DNA of 64,000 nt from Parapontixanthobacter aurantiacus (GCF_009827635.1 NZ_WTYW01000001.1:1010001-1074000); one strand, 5' to 3'; counted from the stretch's first letter, positions 27,098-37,782 are shown. Numbers and translations are program-made. Notes: generated by a model not told the origin, from the sequence alone.

Positions 27098-27403
27098 CTA
27101 CCCCTTCAGCCGGTCGACGTCGTCGACCGCGATCGTCCCGCGATTGCGGAAATATATGACGAGAATTGCAAGGCCGATGGCCGCTTCACCGGCTGCCACG
27201 GTCAGCACGAACATGGCGAAAACCTGTCCGGTCAGATCGTTCAGAAATGCACTGAAAGCGACCAGATTGATGTTGACCGCCAACAGAATGAGCTCGATCG
27301 CCATCAGAATGACGATGATGTTCTTGCGGTTCAGGAAGATGCCGAGCACGCCGAGCACGAACAGGATTGCGCTGACGACGATGTAATGTTCGATGCCGAT
27401 CAT
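27098..27403 (-). CDS. nuoK: NADH-quinone oxidoreductase subunit K
   Basis: Three-helix membrane subunit (101 residues) in the E-channel of complex I. Helix 2 carries the conserved Glu in [18 protein letters not shown], and helix 3 has the conserved [16 protein letters not shown] with its Glu. The length is exactly typical. Its ATG overlaps the nuoJ stop (ATGA) and a 4-bp gap leads to nuoL. Confidence 0.97.
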   Translation of the reverse strand: MIGIEHYIVVSAILFVLGVLGIFLNRKNIIVILMAIELILLAVNINLVAFSAFLNDLTGQVFAMFVLTVAAGEAAIGLAILVIYFRNRGTIAVDDVDRLKG

Positions 27404-28023
27404 AAGTCGACCCCCTTCCCTACCGCCGGTTGCGTCATGATGGTCGCCTCGTCGGGATTGCGACGGACCTGCTTGCCGATATCCTGATGAGCGCGCGGGC
27501 TGCGCAGGTCGCGATGCGTCAGGACGATGGCCCCGATCATCGCCACCAGCAGGACGATCCCTGCCGCTTCGAAGAGGAACAGGTATTCGGAATAGAGTAC
27601 CGCGCCCAGGCTTTCGATATTGCTCGTCATGGGGATGGGCGCAGCCGTTCCCTCCGCCGCCCCGAGATTCAGCGCACCCGCGCGGTAAGCCCCGATGCCG
27701 AGCACCAGTTCCGCCAGCAGCACGAGAGCCACGGCTATGCCGAGCGGGAAGTTCTTCACGAAGCCTGCGCGCAATGAAGCGAAGTCGATGTCCAGCATCA
27801 TCACGACGAACAGGAACAGGACCGCGACGGCCCCCACATAGACGATCACCACGAGCATCGCGATGAACTCCGCATGGAGCAGCACCATGAGACCCGCCGC
27901 GTTGAAGAAGGCGAGGATCAGCCACAGCACCGAATGCACGGGATTGCGGGCGAGGATCACCATCACCGCGCTGGCGATGACGATGCTCGCGAAAAGATAG
28001 AAGGCAACGACCTGTAATGTCAT
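27400..28023 (-). CDS. nuoJ: NADH-quinone oxidoreductase subunit J
   Basis: Five-helix membrane subunit of complex I, 207 residues. Visible are the helix pair [27 protein letters not shown] and the pi-bulge helix 3 region [29 protein letters not shown], followed by [14 protein letters not shown]. The soluble C-terminal tail ([18 protein letters not shown]) is the alphaproteobacterial form. A 36-bp gap separates it from nuoI, one of the few larger gaps in the operon. Confidence 0.97.
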   Translation of the reverse strand: MTLQVVAFYLFASIVIASAVMVILARNPVHSVLWLILAFFNAAGLMVLLHAEFIAMLVVIVYVGAVAVLFLFVVMMLDIDFASLRAGFVKNFPLGIAVALVLLAELVLGIGAYRAGALNLGAAEGTAAPIPMTSNIESLGAVLYSEYLFLFEAAGIVLLVAMIGAIVLTHRDLRSPRAHQDIGKQVRRNPDEATIMTQPAVGKGVDL

Positions 28024-28059
28024 AGCTTGCGATGGGCCCCGTGTGGTCTGACGCGCGCG

Positions 28060-28545
28060 TTAGCGATAGGGAGCGTCGGCTTCAAGGTTTGCGGCGATCG
28101 CCCGCTCCCACTTGTCCCCGTTGGCCAGCAATTTCGCCTTATCGTAGAGCAGTTCCTCGCGGGTTTCCGTCGAATATTCGAAATTCGGACCCTCGACCAC
28201 CGCATCGACCGGGCAGGCTTCCTGGCAGAAACCGCAATAGATGCACTTCGTCATGTCGATGTCGTAGCGAGTCGTGCGGCGACTGCCGTCATCGCGCGGT
28301 TCACTCTCGATAGTGATCGCCTGCGCTGGACATACCGCTTCGCACAGCTTGCAGGCGATGCAGCGTTCCTCCCCATTGGGATAGCGGCGCAATGCGTGCT
28401 CCCCCCGGAAACGCGGACTGATCGGGTTCTTCTCGTAAGGGTAGTTGATCGTCACCTTCGGCTTGAAGAAATATTTCAGCGTAAGGGCGTGCGCCTTAAC
28501 GAACTCCCACAAGGTGAACGACTTGATGGTTTGGGCGATGGTCAT
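28060..28545 (-). CDS. nuoI: NADH-quinone oxidoreductase subunit I
   Basis: Ferredoxin-like subunit of complex I carrying clusters N6a and N6b. It has 161 residues. The two 4Fe-4S motifs are [12 protein letters not shown] (62-73) and [12 protein letters not shown] (101-112), each a perfect CxxCxxCxxxCP. The N-terminal amphipathic helix and [18 protein letters not shown] block match alphaproteobacterial/mitochondrial TYKY. The start ATG overlaps the nuoH stop (ATGA); a longer reading frame through nuoH is a shadow. Confidence 0.97.
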   Translation of the reverse strand: MTIAQTIKSFTLWEFVKAHALTLKYFFKPKVTINYPYEKNPISPRFRGEHALRRYPNGEERCIACKLCEAVCPAQAITIESEPRDDGSRRTTRYDIDMTKCIYCGFCQEACPVDAVVEGPNFEYSTETREELLYDKAKLLANGDKWERAIAANLEADAPYR

Positions 28546-29594
28546 GAATAATGTCCGGTGGCCATAAGATAGCCGGAGATGAGAACGACGAAGACGAGGC
28601 TCAAGGGCAGGAACACCTTCCAGCCCAACCGCATCAGCTGGTCGTAGCGGAAGCGCGGCACGGTCGCCTTGATCCAGCTGAAGACGAAGAAGAAGAAGAA
28701 TATCTTCGCGAACAGCCATACGAAGCCGGGAATGTCGAACCACGGAATGAGATCGATATTGAGCGGCGGCAGCCACCCTCCGAAGAAGAGGATCGCGTTG
28801 AGCGTGCACATCAAGAGGACGTTCGCATACTCGCCGAGCCAGAACAGGGCGAAGCTCATCGAGGAATATTCGGTCTGATAGCCTGCGACGAGTTCGCTCT
28901 CTGCCTCGGTCAGATCGAACGGCGCGCGCGCCGTTTCCGCCAGTGCGGAAATGAGGAAGACGACCCACATCGGGAACAGCAGCAGGTTGAACGCGAATGC
29001 ATTGACGATGCCGAAGCCGTGACCGAGCTGCGCCAGCACGATGCCGTTCATGTTGAACGTCCCGGCCCAGAGGACGACGCAGACGAGCACGAAGCCGATG
29101 GAAACCTCGTAGGAGATCATCTGCGCTGCGGCGCGCATGGCGGAAAAGAACGGATATTTCGAGTTCGATGCCCAGCCCGACACGACGACGCCGTAAACGC
29201 CTAGCGAACTGATCGCGAGCACGTAGAGCAGACCGACATTGATGTCCGCCAGGACAGCCTCTGGGCCAAAAGGAATGACTGCCCAGGCCAGCAGCGCGAC
29301 CGTGAAGGTCACGATCGGCGCGATCAGGAACAGACCCTTGTTCGCGGCGCTCGGAATGATGGTTTCCTGCAGGAAAACCTTTAGCCCGTCGGCAAAACTT
29401 TGCAGCAGGCCGAACGGCCCGACCACATTCGGTCCGCGGCGCAGCGCGATGGCCGCCCAGACCTTGCGATCGACATAGATGATCATGGCGACAGCAAGCA
29501 TCAGCGGCAATGCGATCAGCAGGATGCCGGCAATCGTCGCGATGAACCACGCCGCCTCGAAGGTGAGGCCGAGGGACTGGAAGAACTCGGTCAT
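28542..29594 (-). CDS. nuoH: NADH-quinone oxidoreductase subunit H
   Basis: Membrane subunit that forms the quinone chamber together with NuoB and NuoD. It has 350 residues and about eight helices. Visible blocks are [37 protein letters not shown], the Glu-rich quinone loop [26 protein letters not shown] and [18 protein letters not shown]. Its start overlaps the nuoG stop (ATGA). Confidence 0.97.
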   Translation of the reverse strand: MTEFFQSLGLTFEAAWFIATIAGILLIALPLMLAVAMIIYVDRKVWAAIALRRGPNVVGPFGLLQSFADGLKVFLQETIIPSAANKGLFLIAPIVTFTVALLAWAVIPFGPEAVLADINVGLLYVLAISSLGVYGVVVSGWASNSKYPFFSAMRAAAQMISYEVSIGFVLVCVVLWAGTFNMNGIVLAQLGHGFGIVNAFAFNLLLFPMWVVFLISALAETARAPFDLTEAESELVAGYQTEYSSMSFALFWLGEYANVLLMCTLNAILFFGGWLPPLNIDLIPWFDIPGFVWLFAKIFFFFFVFSWIKATVPRFRYDQLMRLGWKVFLPLSLVFVVLISGYLMATGHYS

Positions 29595-31597
29595 TCGGCG
29601 GCTTCCTTCAGGTCGTCATGATGCAGCAGTTCGGAGGAACAGCGCTGCATGGTCGCACTCGCGCGCGCAACGACATTGGTCATGTAGAAATCGGCGATCG
29701 GATAGGAAATCGCGCCGCTCGCCCTGATCGACGCATCAGCGTTCGGAAGCTGTCCGAAATCGGCGAGGCCTTCTTCGCCCAGTGCCGGAACGGCGGCGAT
29801 CATCGCGCTCTGCAATTCGGCAAAGCTGTCGAAGCCGACGGAGACGTCGAGCGCGTCGGCCATCGCCCGCAGGATGGTCCAGTCCTCGCGCGCGTCGCCG
29901 GGAGCGAAGACGGCCTTCTCCGCGAACTGCACGCGGCCTTCCGTGTTGACGTAGGTTCCGTCCTTCTCGGCATAGCTCGCACCGGGCAGGATGATATCAG
30001 CGGCGTGAGCTCCAGCATCGCCATGATGGCCGATATAGACCTTCAGGCTGTCGGCGAACGCGCCGTAATCCAATTCATCAGCACCAAGGGAAATCAGCAC
30101 GTTGGGCTTGGCCTTGGCAATATTGCCGATACCGCCCTTCTGCGCATAGCCCAGCATCAGGCCGCCCATCCGGCTTGCCGCCATGTGCAGCACGTTGAAG
30201 CCGTTCCAGCCTTCGCGCACCAGATTGAACTGTTCGGCAAACGCGAGTGCGGGATGCAGCGCTCCCTTCGCAAGGCCACCGCCGCCGACGATGACCGCCG
30301 GACGTTCCGCCTTGCTGAACGCCTCGGTAATCGCTTGCGGAAGATCGTGCAGCACGGCTGCGTCTTCGCCGAGGAAAGTAGCAGGATAGGTCGTATCCCA
30401 CTGCGGGCCGACGACGAAGATCTTCGCTCCGCGCTTGGCCGCCTTGCGCAGGCGGACGTTGACGAGGGCGGCTTCCCAACGAACCTGACTGCCGACGATG
30501 AGGATCGCATCGGCGTTCTCGATCCCTTCGAAGGTCGAATTGAAATTGACCGCTGCGAGATTGGAACAATCGTAATCGAGCCCGGTCTGACGACCTTCCA
30601 GATGGTCGGAACCGAGCGCGCCGAGCAGAGCTTTGGCCGCGAACATGGTCTCGCAATCGACGAGATCGCCCGCAACCGCCGCAATGCTGCCCTTCGGATT
30701 GGCGGCTGCGATGGCCGCGAATGCTTCGTTCCACTCGGCAGGAACCAGTTTGCCGTCCTTGCGGATATAGACCTTGTCGAGCCGACGCCGCGACAGCCCG
30801 TCGACCTGATAACGGCCTTTGTCGGACAACCATTCCTCGTTCACGGCGTCATTTATGCGCGGCAGCGCGCGCATGACTTCGCGACCGCGGCTGTCGAGCC
30901 TGATATTCGCGCCGACCGCGTCAGACACGTCGATCGACCACGTTTTCTTCAACTCCCACGGCCGCGCCTCGAACGCATAGGGGCGACTGGTCAGCGCTCC
31001 GACCGGGCAGAGGTCGATGACGTTGGCCGACAATTCGTGGCTCGCCGCCTGTTCGAGATAGGTCGTGATCTGCATGTCCTCGCCGCGATAAATCGCGCCG
31101 ATTTCGTCCACGCCGGCAATCTCCTCGGAGAAACGCACGCAGCGGGTGCAATGGATGCAGCGGGTCATGATCGTCTTGATCAAGGGACCCATGTATTTCT
31201 CGGTAACGGCGCGCTTGTTCTCTTCGTAGCGGGTCGCGCCGCGACCATACATCATCGACTGGTCCTGAAGGTCGCACTCGCCGCCCTGGTCGCAAATCGG
31301 GCAGTCGAGCGGGTGGTTGATCAGGAGAAACTCCATCACCCCTTCGCGCGCAGTCTTGACCATGTCGGTGTCGGTGCGGATTTCCTGCCCGTCGGTCGCG
31401 GGAAGCGCACAGCTTGCCTGCGGCTTGGGCGGTCCGGGCTTCACTTCGACGAGGCACATGCGGCAATTGCCGGCAATGCTGAGCCGCTCGTGATAGCAGA
31501 AGCGCGGGATTTCCTTGCCTGCAAGCTCGCAGGCTTGCAGCACGGTCGCGCCGTTCGGAACCTCGATTTCCTGACCGTCTACGGTAACTTTGGGCAT
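29591..31597 (-). CDS. nuoG: NADH-quinone oxidoreductase subunit G
   Basis: Iron-sulfur subunit of the peripheral arm, 668 residues. The N-terminal 2Fe-2S domain has [18 protein letters not shown]; next come the His-Cys cluster region [18 protein letters not shown] and the 4Fe-4S motif [10 protein letters not shown]. The C-terminal half is a molybdopterin-oxidoreductase-like domain without cofactor function. The start was set at [10 protein letters not shown], as the upstream in-frame extension runs into the preceding unknown gene. That preceding gene, not nuoF, is its immediate neighbour (2-bp gap). Confidence 0.96.
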   Translation of the reverse strand: MPKVTVDGQEIEVPNGATVLQACELAGKEIPRFCYHERLSIAGNCRMCLVEVKPGPPKPQASCALPATDGQEIRTDTDMVKTAREGVMEFLLINHPLDCPICDQGGECDLQDQSMMYGRGATRYEENKRAVTEKYMGPLIKTIMTRCIHCTRCVRFSEEIAGVDEIGAIYRGEDMQITTYLEQAASHELSANVIDLCPVGALTSRPYAFEARPWELKKTWSIDVSDAVGANIRLDSRGREVMRALPRINDAVNEEWLSDKGRYQVDGLSRRRLDKVYIRKDGKLVPAEWNEAFAAIAAANPKGSIAAVAGDLVDCETMFAAKALLGALGSDHLEGRQTGLDYDCSNLAAVNFNSTFEGIENADAILIVGSQVRWEAALVNVRLRKAAKRGAKIFVVGPQWDTTYPATFLGEDAAVLHDLPQAITEAFSKAERPAVIVGGGGLAKGALHPALAFAEQFNLVREGWNGFNVLHMAASRMGGLMLGYAQKGGIGNIAKAKPNVLISLGADELDYGAFADSLKVYIGHHGDAGAHAADIILPGASYAEKDGTYVNTEGRVQFAEKAVFAPGDAREDWTILRAMADALDVSVGFDSFAELQSAMIAAVPALGEEGLADFGQLPNADASIRASGAISYPIADFYMTNVVARASATMQRCSSELLHHDDLKEAAE

Positions 31598-31599
31598 TA

Positions 31600-32259
31600 T
31601 TACGACAACTCTGCAATTACAAAAGGTTGGCCGATCCAATGGAGGAATGCGACATAGGACAGGGCCATGGCGAATGGCATTAGCTTTAGCTTCGGCACTG
31701 CCAGCATCCCACCGCAATCCGCAAAGCTCTGTTCAAGATCCGCAAGAGCCCTGCTTTCAGTGCTGCTGCTCGGATACGAACTCAAGAACGTCCTCGAGCT
31801 GTCCTCGTCATTCAAAAAAACGCAATTCGAGAAGCGAAGATATTCCAATCGATCATTAAGTGGAGTCTCATCAGGAAATTCGTATCGATGGGCTCGCAAG
31901 GCATCGACCGGCAATTCCGCCTTCAAATCACCGCTCAAATACGCAGCCCGCGCGAGACCAGCACGAAGAACTTCGGACGAAAACCAAATTGATCTCGCTT
32001 TGAGGCAATGTCCGAGAGTAAGTCCTTCACTAAATTCTTGAAGTGCCTGCACTCCCGTATCGAGAATAGCTTCTACGGCAGACTGAGGCGCGATATCGTA
32101 GGCGCAAGTGGCCATAGACGTCACTTGGCGTCTAAACGCTGTTTCCGAGCGACTTTCTGAGACGATTTCGACAGCGTCGTCGGTTTGCGCGAACCCGGTA
32201 GTAGGCAAGGCGCTCAATCCGATGGCAGAAAGCACGGCAAAAGCCGTCGCAATTTTCAT
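31600..32259 (-). CDS. Unknown secreted protein inserted between nuoF and nuoG
   Basis: A 219-residue protein with a clear Sec signal peptide ([21 protein letters not shown], cleavage probably after GFA near residue 24). The mature part is helical with four cysteines (in [18 protein letters not shown] and ADCGG), which could form disulfides in the periplasm, and ends in a hydrophobic aromatic stretch. I recognise no domain. It overlaps nuoF by 4 bp (ATGA) and ends two bases before nuoG, so it is made as part of the nuo operon. Its base composition looks visibly less GC-rich than its neighbours, which suggests later acquisition. Complex I needs no known periplasmic factor, so its role is open. 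Confidence 0.7.
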   Translation of the reverse strand: MKIATAFAVLSAIGLSALPTTGFAQTDDAVEIVSESRSETAFRRQVTSMATCAYDIAPQSAVEAILDTGVQALQEFSEGLTLGHCLKARSIWFSSEVLRAGLARAAYLSGDLKAELPVDALRAHRYEFPDETPLNDRLEYLRFSNCVFLNDEDSSRTFLSSYPSSSTESRALADLEQSFADCGGMLAVPKLKLMPFAMALSYVAFLHWIGQPFVIAELS

Positions 32260-33548
32260 TCGGCCGCCTCTGCGAATTTGGCGTTATGTTCTTCGATCCG
32301 GCGCTCGAGTTCAGGCCGGAAGTGGCGGATGAGGCCCTGGATCGGCCAAGCTGCGGCATCGCCGAGTGCGCAAATCGTGTGGCCCTCGACCTGCTTCGTA
32401 ACCTGTTGCAGCATGTCGATTTCCTCGATCGCCGCGTCGCCGGTACGAAGCCGCTCCATCATGCGCCACATCCAGCCCGTGCCTTCGCGGCAGGGGGTGC
32501 ACTGACCGCAGCTTTCGTGCTTGTAGAAATAGCTGATGCGGGAAATCGCACGGACGATGTCGGTCGACTTGTCCATGACGATGACTGCCGCGGTGCCGAG
32601 GCCCGAGCCGAGCTCTTTCAGCCCGTCGAAGTCCATCGGCGCGTCCATGATCTGTTCGGCCGGAACGAGCGGAACCGATGAGCCGCCGGGAATGACTGCG
32701 AGCAGATTGTCCCACCCGCCGGTGATGCCGCCGCAATGCCGCTCGATCAGTTCGCGGAACGGAATGCTCATTTCCTCTTCGACGACGCACGGCTTTTCGA
32801 CGTGGCCGGAGATCTGGAACAGCTTCGTTCCGTGATTGCCTTCACGCCCGAAGCTCGAGAACCACGCGGCTCCGCGCCGCAGGATCGTCGGTACGACCGC
32901 GATGCTCTCCACATTGTTGACCGTAGTGGGACAGCCATAAAGGCCCGCACCCGCCGGAAACGGCGGCTTGAGGCGCGGCTGCCCCTTCTTGCCTTCGAGG
33001 CTCTCAATCATCGCCGTTTCCTCGCCGCAAATATAGGCGCCGGCGCCGCGATGGAGGAACACGTCGAAATCATAACCCGACTGGCTGGCATTCTTGCCGA
33101 TCAGCCCGGCTTCGTAGGCTTGCTCGATGGCCGCCTGCAACGTCTGTGCCTCGCGGATATATTCCCCGCGAATGTAGATGTAGGCCGCACGAGCGCGCAT
33201 GGCGAACCCGGCGATGAGCGCTCCTTCGATCAGCTTGTGCGGATCGTGCCGGATGATCTCGCGATCCTTGCACGAGCCCGGTTCGGATTCGTCGGCATTG
33301 ATGACGAGGAAGGAGGGTCGACCGTCTTTCGATTCCTTGGGCATGAAAGACCATTTGAGACCGGTCGGGAACCCTGCCCCGCCGCGACCGCGCAGACCGC
33401 TCGCCTTAATCTCGTCGATGATCGAATCCTGCCCGCGCGCGATGAGCGACTTCGTGTTGTCCCAGTCGCCGCGTTGCTGCGCTGCCTTGAGGCCCCAATC
33501 CTGAAACCCGTAGACATTGGTGAAGATGCGGTCCTTGTCAGCCAGCAT
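32256..33548 (-). CDS. nuoF: NADH-quinone oxidoreductase subunit F
   Basis: FMN- and NADH-binding subunit of complex I with cluster N3. It has 430 residues from [14 protein letters not shown], which is the normal mature N-terminus; an upstream ATG ten codons earlier is less likely. Visible blocks are [18 protein letters not shown] (NADH loop), [15 protein letters not shown] (FMN site), [15 protein letters not shown] and the 4Fe-4S motif [11 protein letters not shown] with the distal Cys in [13 protein letters not shown]. Confidence 0.97.
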   Translation of the reverse strand: MLADKDRIFTNVYGFQDWGLKAAQQRGDWDNTKSLIARGQDSIIDEIKASGLRGRGGAGFPTGLKWSFMPKESKDGRPSFLVINADESEPGSCKDREIIRHDPHKLIEGALIAGFAMRARAAYIYIRGEYIREAQTLQAAIEQAYEAGLIGKNASQSGYDFDVFLHRGAGAYICGEETAMIESLEGKKGQPRLKPPFPAGAGLYGCPTTVNNVESIAVVPTILRRGAAWFSSFGREGNHGTKLFQISGHVEKPCVVEEEMSIPFRELIERHCGGITGGWDNLLAVIPGGSSVPLVPAEQIMDAPMDFDGLKELGSGLGTAAVIVMDKSTDIVRAISRISYFYKHESCGQCTPCREGTGWMWRMMERLRTGDAAIEEIDMLQQVTKQVEGHTICALGDAAAWPIQGLIRHFRPELERRIEEHNAKFAEAAE

Positions 33549-33723
33549 CGCTCGCGTCCTTCTTCTTCTCTTTCGCACCGACAGATGCGGACAGTCCGAA
33601 CATCATCGTCGCCAGCCCCATGAATACCACGCCGAGCACATTACCGGCGACAAAGACAATGTATGCCCCTGCGAGCAGCGCGACGAGCCCCGTCGCCATC
33701 ACCAGCATTTGAGTGTTGGTCAT
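33538..33723 (-). CDS. Small two-helix membrane protein between nuoE and nuoF
   Basis: A 61-residue protein with two hydrophobic helices (about 6-26, [20 protein letters not shown], and 29-46) and a Lys/Asp-rich tail ([13 protein letters not shown]). No family is recognised. It overlaps the nuoF start by 11 bp and begins 5 bp after another tiny membrane ORF, so it belongs to the operon. It could be an accessory or assembly subunit, or a lineage-specific passenger; nothing in the sequence decides this. Confidence 0.6.
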   Translation of the reverse strand: MTNTQMLVMATGLVALLAGAYIVFVAGNVLGVVFMGLATMMFGLSASVGAKEKKKDASDAG

Positions 33724-33728
33724 TCCGG

Positions 33729-33866
33729 TCACAGTACACCGCCGAATACGACGACCGCAACGATCGCCAGGATGACGAGCAGCGCAACCGTCTTGACCAC
33801 GCCCTTGAACAGCTTCCAGGCGATGAAGATCGCGATCAGCGCGACGATGATCGTGACGATTTCCAC
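33729..33866 (-). CDS. Very small one-helix membrane protein between nuoE and nuoF
   Basis: A reading frame of 45 codons from GTG at 33866, whose first base lies in the TAG of nuoE, to TGA at 33729. A GTG at 33872 would add two residues. The product is extremely hydrophobic (VEIVTIIVALIAIFIAWKLF, then KGVVKTVALLVILAIVAVVV), reading as one or two membrane helices with a small basic hinge (WKLFKGVVK). Codons are strongly GC-biased at third positions like the neighbours, and the frame fills the whole gap between nuoE and the next small gene, supporting real coding. Confidence 0.5.
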   Translation of the reverse strand: MEIVTIIVALIAIFIAWKLFKGVVKTVALLVILAIVAVVVFGGVL

Positions 33867-34534
33867 TACCACTGGCTCCGGTAGTCGTGGTTCTCGCTGA
33901 CCATTTCCTTGAGCGTGGTCGGCCCGCCGGACGGTTCGGACGTATGCCGCCCCGGTTCCTGCGTGCCTTCTTTCGGATCTTTCCCTGCGGCAAGCGCGTC
34001 GAGGACCGCATCGAGCCGCTCCGGCGTCAGATCCTCGTAGTTTCCGTCATTGATCTGCACCATCGGCGCGGTCGCGCAGCTTCCCATGCACTCGACTTCG
34101 GTGAGCGTCCACAAGCCGTCCTCGGATACGGCGCCCTTCTTCATGCCGCGCGCCTTGCAGGCTTCCATGATCGCGTCCGAGCCGCGTAGCATGCACGGCG
34201 TCGTGCCGCAGACCTGCACGTGATACTTTCCCACGGGGCGAAGATTGTACATGAAATAAAAGGTCGCGACTTCGAGCACGCGGATGACCGGTACGTCGAG
34301 ATAGGCAGCGACATATTCGATGACCGGCAAAGGCAGCCAGCCCTGCGTATCGGTTTCCGCCCCGACCTGCCGCTGGGCAAGATCGAGCAGCGGCATCACC
34401 GCACTCTTCTGCCGACCGTCGGGATAGCGCGCGATGACCTTGTCCGCATGCGCCTTGTTGGCTTCGGTGAATGCAAAGCCGCCCCAGCGCTCGCGCAGTT
34501 CGGGCGTATCGGGTGCAAGGGAACGGTCAGCCAT
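33866..34534 (-). CDS. nuoE: NADH-quinone oxidoreductase subunit E
   Basis: Thioredoxin-like 2Fe-2S subunit (cluster N1a) of complex I, 222 residues. The four ligands are in VCGTTPCMLRG and CMGSCATAPMVQIND. The N-terminal helical region (KVIARYPDGRQKSAVMPLLDLAQRQ) and FYFMYNLRPVGKYHVQVC are typical. The C-terminal 45 residues beyond the fold are polar and Gly/Pro/Glu-rich, a tail seen in alphaproteobacterial NuoE. An 8-bp overlap joins it to the small gene upstream. Confidence 0.96.
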   Translation of the reverse strand: MADRSLAPDTPELRERWGGFAFTEANKAHADKVIARYPDGRQKSAVMPLLDLAQRQVGAETDTQGWLPLPVIEYVAAYLDVPVIRVLEVATFYFMYNLRPVGKYHVQVCGTTPCMLRGSDAIMEACKARGMKKGAVSEDGLWTLTEVECMGSCATAPMVQINDGNYEDLTPERLDAVLDALAAGKDPKEGTQEPGRHTSEPSGGPTTLKEMVSENHDYRSQW

Positions 34535-34691
34535 GCTTCAATTTCCTGATCGAGCGAGCCGATCCTGCGCCGACTATTGCAGCTACGACCGCACCCACCA
34601 CGAGGCCGCCGGAAACTTCCGGTGAAATAACGTTTATAACAACGGCTGCGGCGAACCCTAGGACGGCCGCGACCAAAACCAGCTTTACCAT
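34527..34691 (-). CDS. Small two-helix membrane protein between nuoD and nuoE
   Basis: A 54-residue protein with helices at about 3-21 (KLVLVAAVLGFAAAVVI) and 28-43 (GGLVVGAVVAAIVGAG) and a basic C-terminus (ARSIRKLKHG). It begins 5 bp after the nuoD stop and overlaps nuoE by 8 bp. No family is recognised. With the two small membrane frames between nuoE and nuoF it makes three extra membrane peptides encoded among the peripheral-arm genes of complex I. Confidence 0.6.
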   Translation of the reverse strand: MVKLVLVAAVLGFAAAVVINVISPEVSGGLVVGAVVAAIVGAGSARSIRKLKHG

Positions 34692-34696
34692 GTCAC

Positions 34697-35911
34697 TCAC
34701 CGGTCGCTCTCCCCGAACACAACGTCGATCGCGCACAGGACAGGGATCGCATCGGGCAGCATGTGCCCCTTGCACATGAAATCCATCGCCTGAAGGTGGC
34801 TGAAAGCCGTCGGTCTGATCTTGCAGCGATAGGGCTTGTTGGAACCGTCGCTCACCAGATAGACGCCGAACTCGCCCTTCGGACTTTCCGTCGCGACGTA
34901 CACTTCGCCCGCGGGTACGTGAAAACCTTCCGTATAGAGCTTGAAGTGATGGATCAGCGCTTCCATCGACTGCTTCATCTCGCCCCGCTTGGGCGGAGAA
35001 ACCTTGCGGTCGTCGCTGGCGATCGGGCCTTCCGGCATTTCCGCCAGACATTGCTTGATGATCTTCGCGCTTTCGTAAACTTCCTTCACGCGCACCATGA
35101 ACCGGTCGTAGCAATCGGAATTGGTCCCCACCGGGATGTCGAACTCCATCCGGTCGTAAACGTCGTAAGGCTGGCTCTTTCGCAAGTCCCATGGGATGCC
35201 GGCAGCGCGGATCATTGGGCCAGAGAAGCCCCACGCAAGCGCGTCTTCCTTCGACACCACGCCGATATCGACGTTACGCTGCTTGAAGATGCGATTGTCG
35301 GTGACGAGGCTCATCGCATCGCCGAACAGTTCCGGCAGGCGCGTATCCACCCAATCGCCAATATCGGTGAGCAATTTCAGCGGCACGTCCTGATGAACCC
35401 CGCCGGGCCGGAACCATGCGCTGTGCATTCGCGCGCCGCTCGCCCGCTCGAAGAAGTTCATGCAGTCTTCGCGCAGCTCGAACACCCAGAGGTTGGGCGT
35501 CATCGCGCCCACATCCATGACATGCGCCCCGATATTGAGCATGTGGTTGCAGATGCGAGTCAGTTCCGCGAACAGCACGCGAAGGTATTGCGCCCGCTCC
35601 GGCACTTCGATGTTCAGCAGCTTCTCGATGGCGAGCACGTAGGAGTGCTCCATGCAAAGCGGCGAGCAATAGTCGAGCCGGTCAAAATAGGGCAGCGCCT
35701 GCAGATAGGTCTTGTGCTCTATCAGCTTCTCGGTCCCGCGATGCAGGAGGCCGACATGCGGATCGATCCGTTCGATGATCTCGCCGTCGAGTTCCATCAC
35801 CATGCGCAACACGCCGTGCGCTGCGGGATGCTGCGGTCCGAAGTTGATCGTGTAGTTGCTGATCGTTTCGTCGCCGGTGGTCGGCGATTTCTCGAGGGTT
35901 AGGCCGCTCAT
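34697..35911 (-). CDS. nuoD: NADH-quinone oxidoreductase subunit D
   Basis: 49-kDa subunit that lines the quinone site of complex I, 404 residues; not fused to NuoC. Visible blocks are [14 protein letters not shown] with the quinone-binding His, [51 protein letters not shown] and the C-terminal DVVFGESDR. It overlaps nuoC by 4 bp. Confidence 0.98.
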   Translation of the reverse strand: MSGLTLEKSPTTGDETISNYTINFGPQHPAAHGVLRMVMELDGEIIERIDPHVGLLHRGTEKLIEHKTYLQALPYFDRLDYCSPLCMEHSYVLAIEKLLNIEVPERAQYLRVLFAELTRICNHMLNIGAHVMDVGAMTPNLWVFELREDCMNFFERASGARMHSAWFRPGGVHQDVPLKLLTDIGDWVDTRLPELFGDAMSLVTDNRIFKQRNVDIGVVSKEDALAWGFSGPMIRAAGIPWDLRKSQPYDVYDRMEFDIPVGTNSDCYDRFMVRVKEVYESAKIIKQCLAEMPEGPIASDDRKVSPPKRGEMKQSMEALIHHFKLYTEGFHVPAGEVYVATESPKGEFGVYLVSDGSNKPYRCKIRPTAFSHLQAMDFMCKGHMLPDAIPVLCAIDVVFGESDR

Positions 35912-36819
35912 TCCGCCTTGTCTCCGCTCGCTCCGGCATCATCGGCAGGAGCAACATTTGCCTTGTTCGGTTCGACGGTCTTCCGAGGTGTGGTCGCCGC
36001 CTTCGTATCGGTCGTCTTGCCCTTGCGCTTCGCTCTCGCCGGACGGTCTTCCGTCGGCGCAGGCGGAGGCGTGCGATCTTCGCCAGCGTCCTTTTCGGCG
36101 GGCGAGCCCTCGCTCACCTTGTTTGCCGCTTTCTCGTCCGTCTTGGGGCCGGCGCCGGTGTCCTTCGGACTGTCCGTGACTTTCGGATCGGCCACGGGGG
36201 GCATTTCGGCCTTCTCGTCGCCGGGCAGCACGTAGTCCGCCCCTTCCCATGGACTGAGAAAATCGAAAGTCCTTAGTTCTTGCGCCAGTTCGACGGGTTC
36301 GTATACGACCCGCTTCTCGTCCTCGGAATAGCGCAACTCGCTATATCCCGTCAGCGGGAAATCCTTGCGGAAGGGATGCCCTTCGAAACCGTAATCGGTC
36401 AGAATACGGCGGAGATCGGTATTGCCGCTGAACAGCACGCCGAATAGGTCGAACACCTCGCGTTCGAGCCAACCCGCATTCGGCCAGAGATTGGTGACCG
36501 TGGGTACCGGCGTCTCCGCGTCGGTCTGAACCTTCACGATTACGCGATGGTTCTTCGTTACGCTGAGGAGCATGTAGACGACTTCGAACCGCTCTGCCCG
36601 GCTCGGATAGTCGACGCCGGCGATCTCCATGAGCTGCTGATAGCCATGCTCGTCGCGCAACATTCTCAGGACGTCGTCGATCGCCTCTCGCTTTACGGAA
36701 AACAGGAATTCGCCGTGTTCCTCGCGCGCTTCGAGCAGGTGGTCGCCCATAGCCTGCGACAGCGTCTCGCGGATGTTCGTCAGCGTCGAAATCTTCGGTG
36801 CGGGATGAAGGACTGTCAT
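35908..36819 (-). CDS. nuoC: NADH-quinone oxidoreductase subunit C with a long low-complexity tail
   Basis: 30-kDa subunit of complex I. Residues 1-200 are the normal fold, with [52 protein letters not shown] and [15 protein letters not shown]. Residues from about 203 to 303 form an unusual Lys/Ala/Pro/Glu/Asp-rich disordered tail (for example [16 protein letters not shown] and [15 protein letters not shown]), making the protein about 100 residues longer than the usual size. It overlaps nuoD by 4 bp. Confidence 0.95.
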   Translation of the reverse strand: MTVLHPAPKISTLTNIRETLSQAMGDHLLEAREEHGEFLFSVKREAIDDVLRMLRDEHGYQQLMEIAGVDYPSRAERFEVVYMLLSVTKNHRVIVKVQTDAETPVPTVTNLWPNAGWLEREVFDLFGVLFSGNTDLRRILTDYGFEGHPFRKDFPLTGYSELRYSEDEKRVVYEPVELAQELRTFDFLSPWEGADYVLPGDEKAEMPPVADPKVTDSPKDTGAGPKTDEKAANKVSEGSPAEKDAGEDRTPPPAPTEDRPARAKRKGKTTDTKAATTPRKTVEPNKANVAPADDAGASGDKAE

Positions 36820-36832
36820 AGCGCTCTCCGCC

Positions 36833-37396
36833 TTACCGAGCGATCGTGCCGACGCGGCGGATCTTCCGCTGCAACTGCATCACGCCATAGAGCAAGGCTT
36901 CGGCGGTCGGAGGGCAACCGGGCACGTAGATGTCGACCGGCACGATGCGGTCGCAGCCGCGCACCACTGAGTAGCTGTAATGGTAGTAGCCGCCGCCATT
37001 GGCGCAGCTTCCCATGCTGATGACGTATTTCGGGTCCGACATCTGGTCGTAGACCTTGCGCAGTGCCGGGGCCATCTTGTTGCAGAGCGTTCCCGCCACG
37101 ATCATCACGTCCGACTGGCGCGGACTTGCGCGCGGCGCAACGCCGAACCGCTCCATGTCGTAGCGCGGCATATTGACGTGGATCATCTCGACCGCACAGC
37201 AGGCGAGGCCAAACGTCATCCACCAGAGCGAACCGGTCCGCGCCCATTGGAACAGGTCCTCGGTCGTCGTGACGAGGAACCCCTGGTCGTTGACCTCGGT
37301 CTGCATCGCCTTGAAGTAATCCGCATCGGGCTGCCGGATTTCGCCGCCTTTCGCGGTCGGTGCGGTCGCCAGCTCGGCATATTCCCGGCTGTTCAT
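36833..37396 (-). CDS. nuoB: NADH-quinone oxidoreductase subunit B
   Basis: PSST subunit carrying cluster N2 next to the quinone site. It has 187 residues from MNSREYAEL. The N2 ligands are the tandem Cys66-Cys67 in [11 protein letters not shown], Cys131 in MGSCANGGG and Cys161 in [14 protein letters not shown]. An alternative start seven codons upstream would overlap nuoA; the one given has a GGA-type site about 10 bases before it. Confidence 0.96.
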   Translation of the reverse strand: MNSREYAELATAPTAKGGEIRQPDADYFKAMQTEVNDQGFLVTTTEDLFQWARTGSLWWMTFGLACCAVEMIHVNMPRYDMERFGVAPRASPRQSDVMIVAGTLCNKMAPALRKVYDQMSDPKYVISMGSCANGGGYYHYSYSVVRGCDRIVPVDIYVPGCPPTAEALLYGVMQLQRKIRRVGTIAR

Positions 37397-37407
37397 ATCG
37401 TTCGTTC

Positions 37408-37782
37408 CTACTCCCATTCGAGCGCTCCCACCTTCCATGCATAAGCCAGGCCTACGGCGAGTTCGGCGAGAAAGATCATCATCGTGGTCCAGCCGGCCCA
37501 GCCGGTCAGGTCGAGGCTGACCGCCCAGGGAAAGAGAAATGCCGCTTCGAGATCGAAGACGATGAACAGGATCGCGACGAGATAGAACCGGACGTCGAAC
37601 TGGCCCCGCGAATCCTCGAACGCCGGAAAGCCGCATTCATATTCGCTGAGTTTCTCGGCGGTCGGCTGATGCGCTCCTGTCAGGCGAGACACGCCCATCG
37701 GCAGGAACACGAACGCCACCGACAGTCCCAGCGCGATGAACAGGAACAATAGGATAGGCAGATATTGCGAGAGATCGACCAC
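37408..37782 (-). CDS. nuoA: NADH-quinone oxidoreductase subunit A
   Basis: Three-helix membrane subunit at the junction of the two arms of complex I, 124 residues. Visible are [21 protein letters not shown], the conserved loop [41 protein letters not shown] and a last helix with [18 protein letters not shown]. It is the first gene of the operon; about 135 bp of non-coding sequence upstream (37783-37917) must hold the nuo promoter, but I cannot mark clear -35/-10 elements. Confidence 0.97.
   Translation of the reverse strand: MVDLSQYLPILLFLFIALGLSVAFVFLPMGVSRLTGAHQPTAEKLSEYECGFPAFEDSRGQFDVRFYLVAILFIVFDLEAAFLFPWAVSLDLTGWAGWTTMMIFLAELAVGLAYAWKVGALEWE

Noticed and set aside
29618-31657. Long open frame opposite nuoG (plus strand)
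   Set aside because: Antisense shadow of the GC-rich nuoG gene; no family motifs, while nuoG has all Fe-S motifs.
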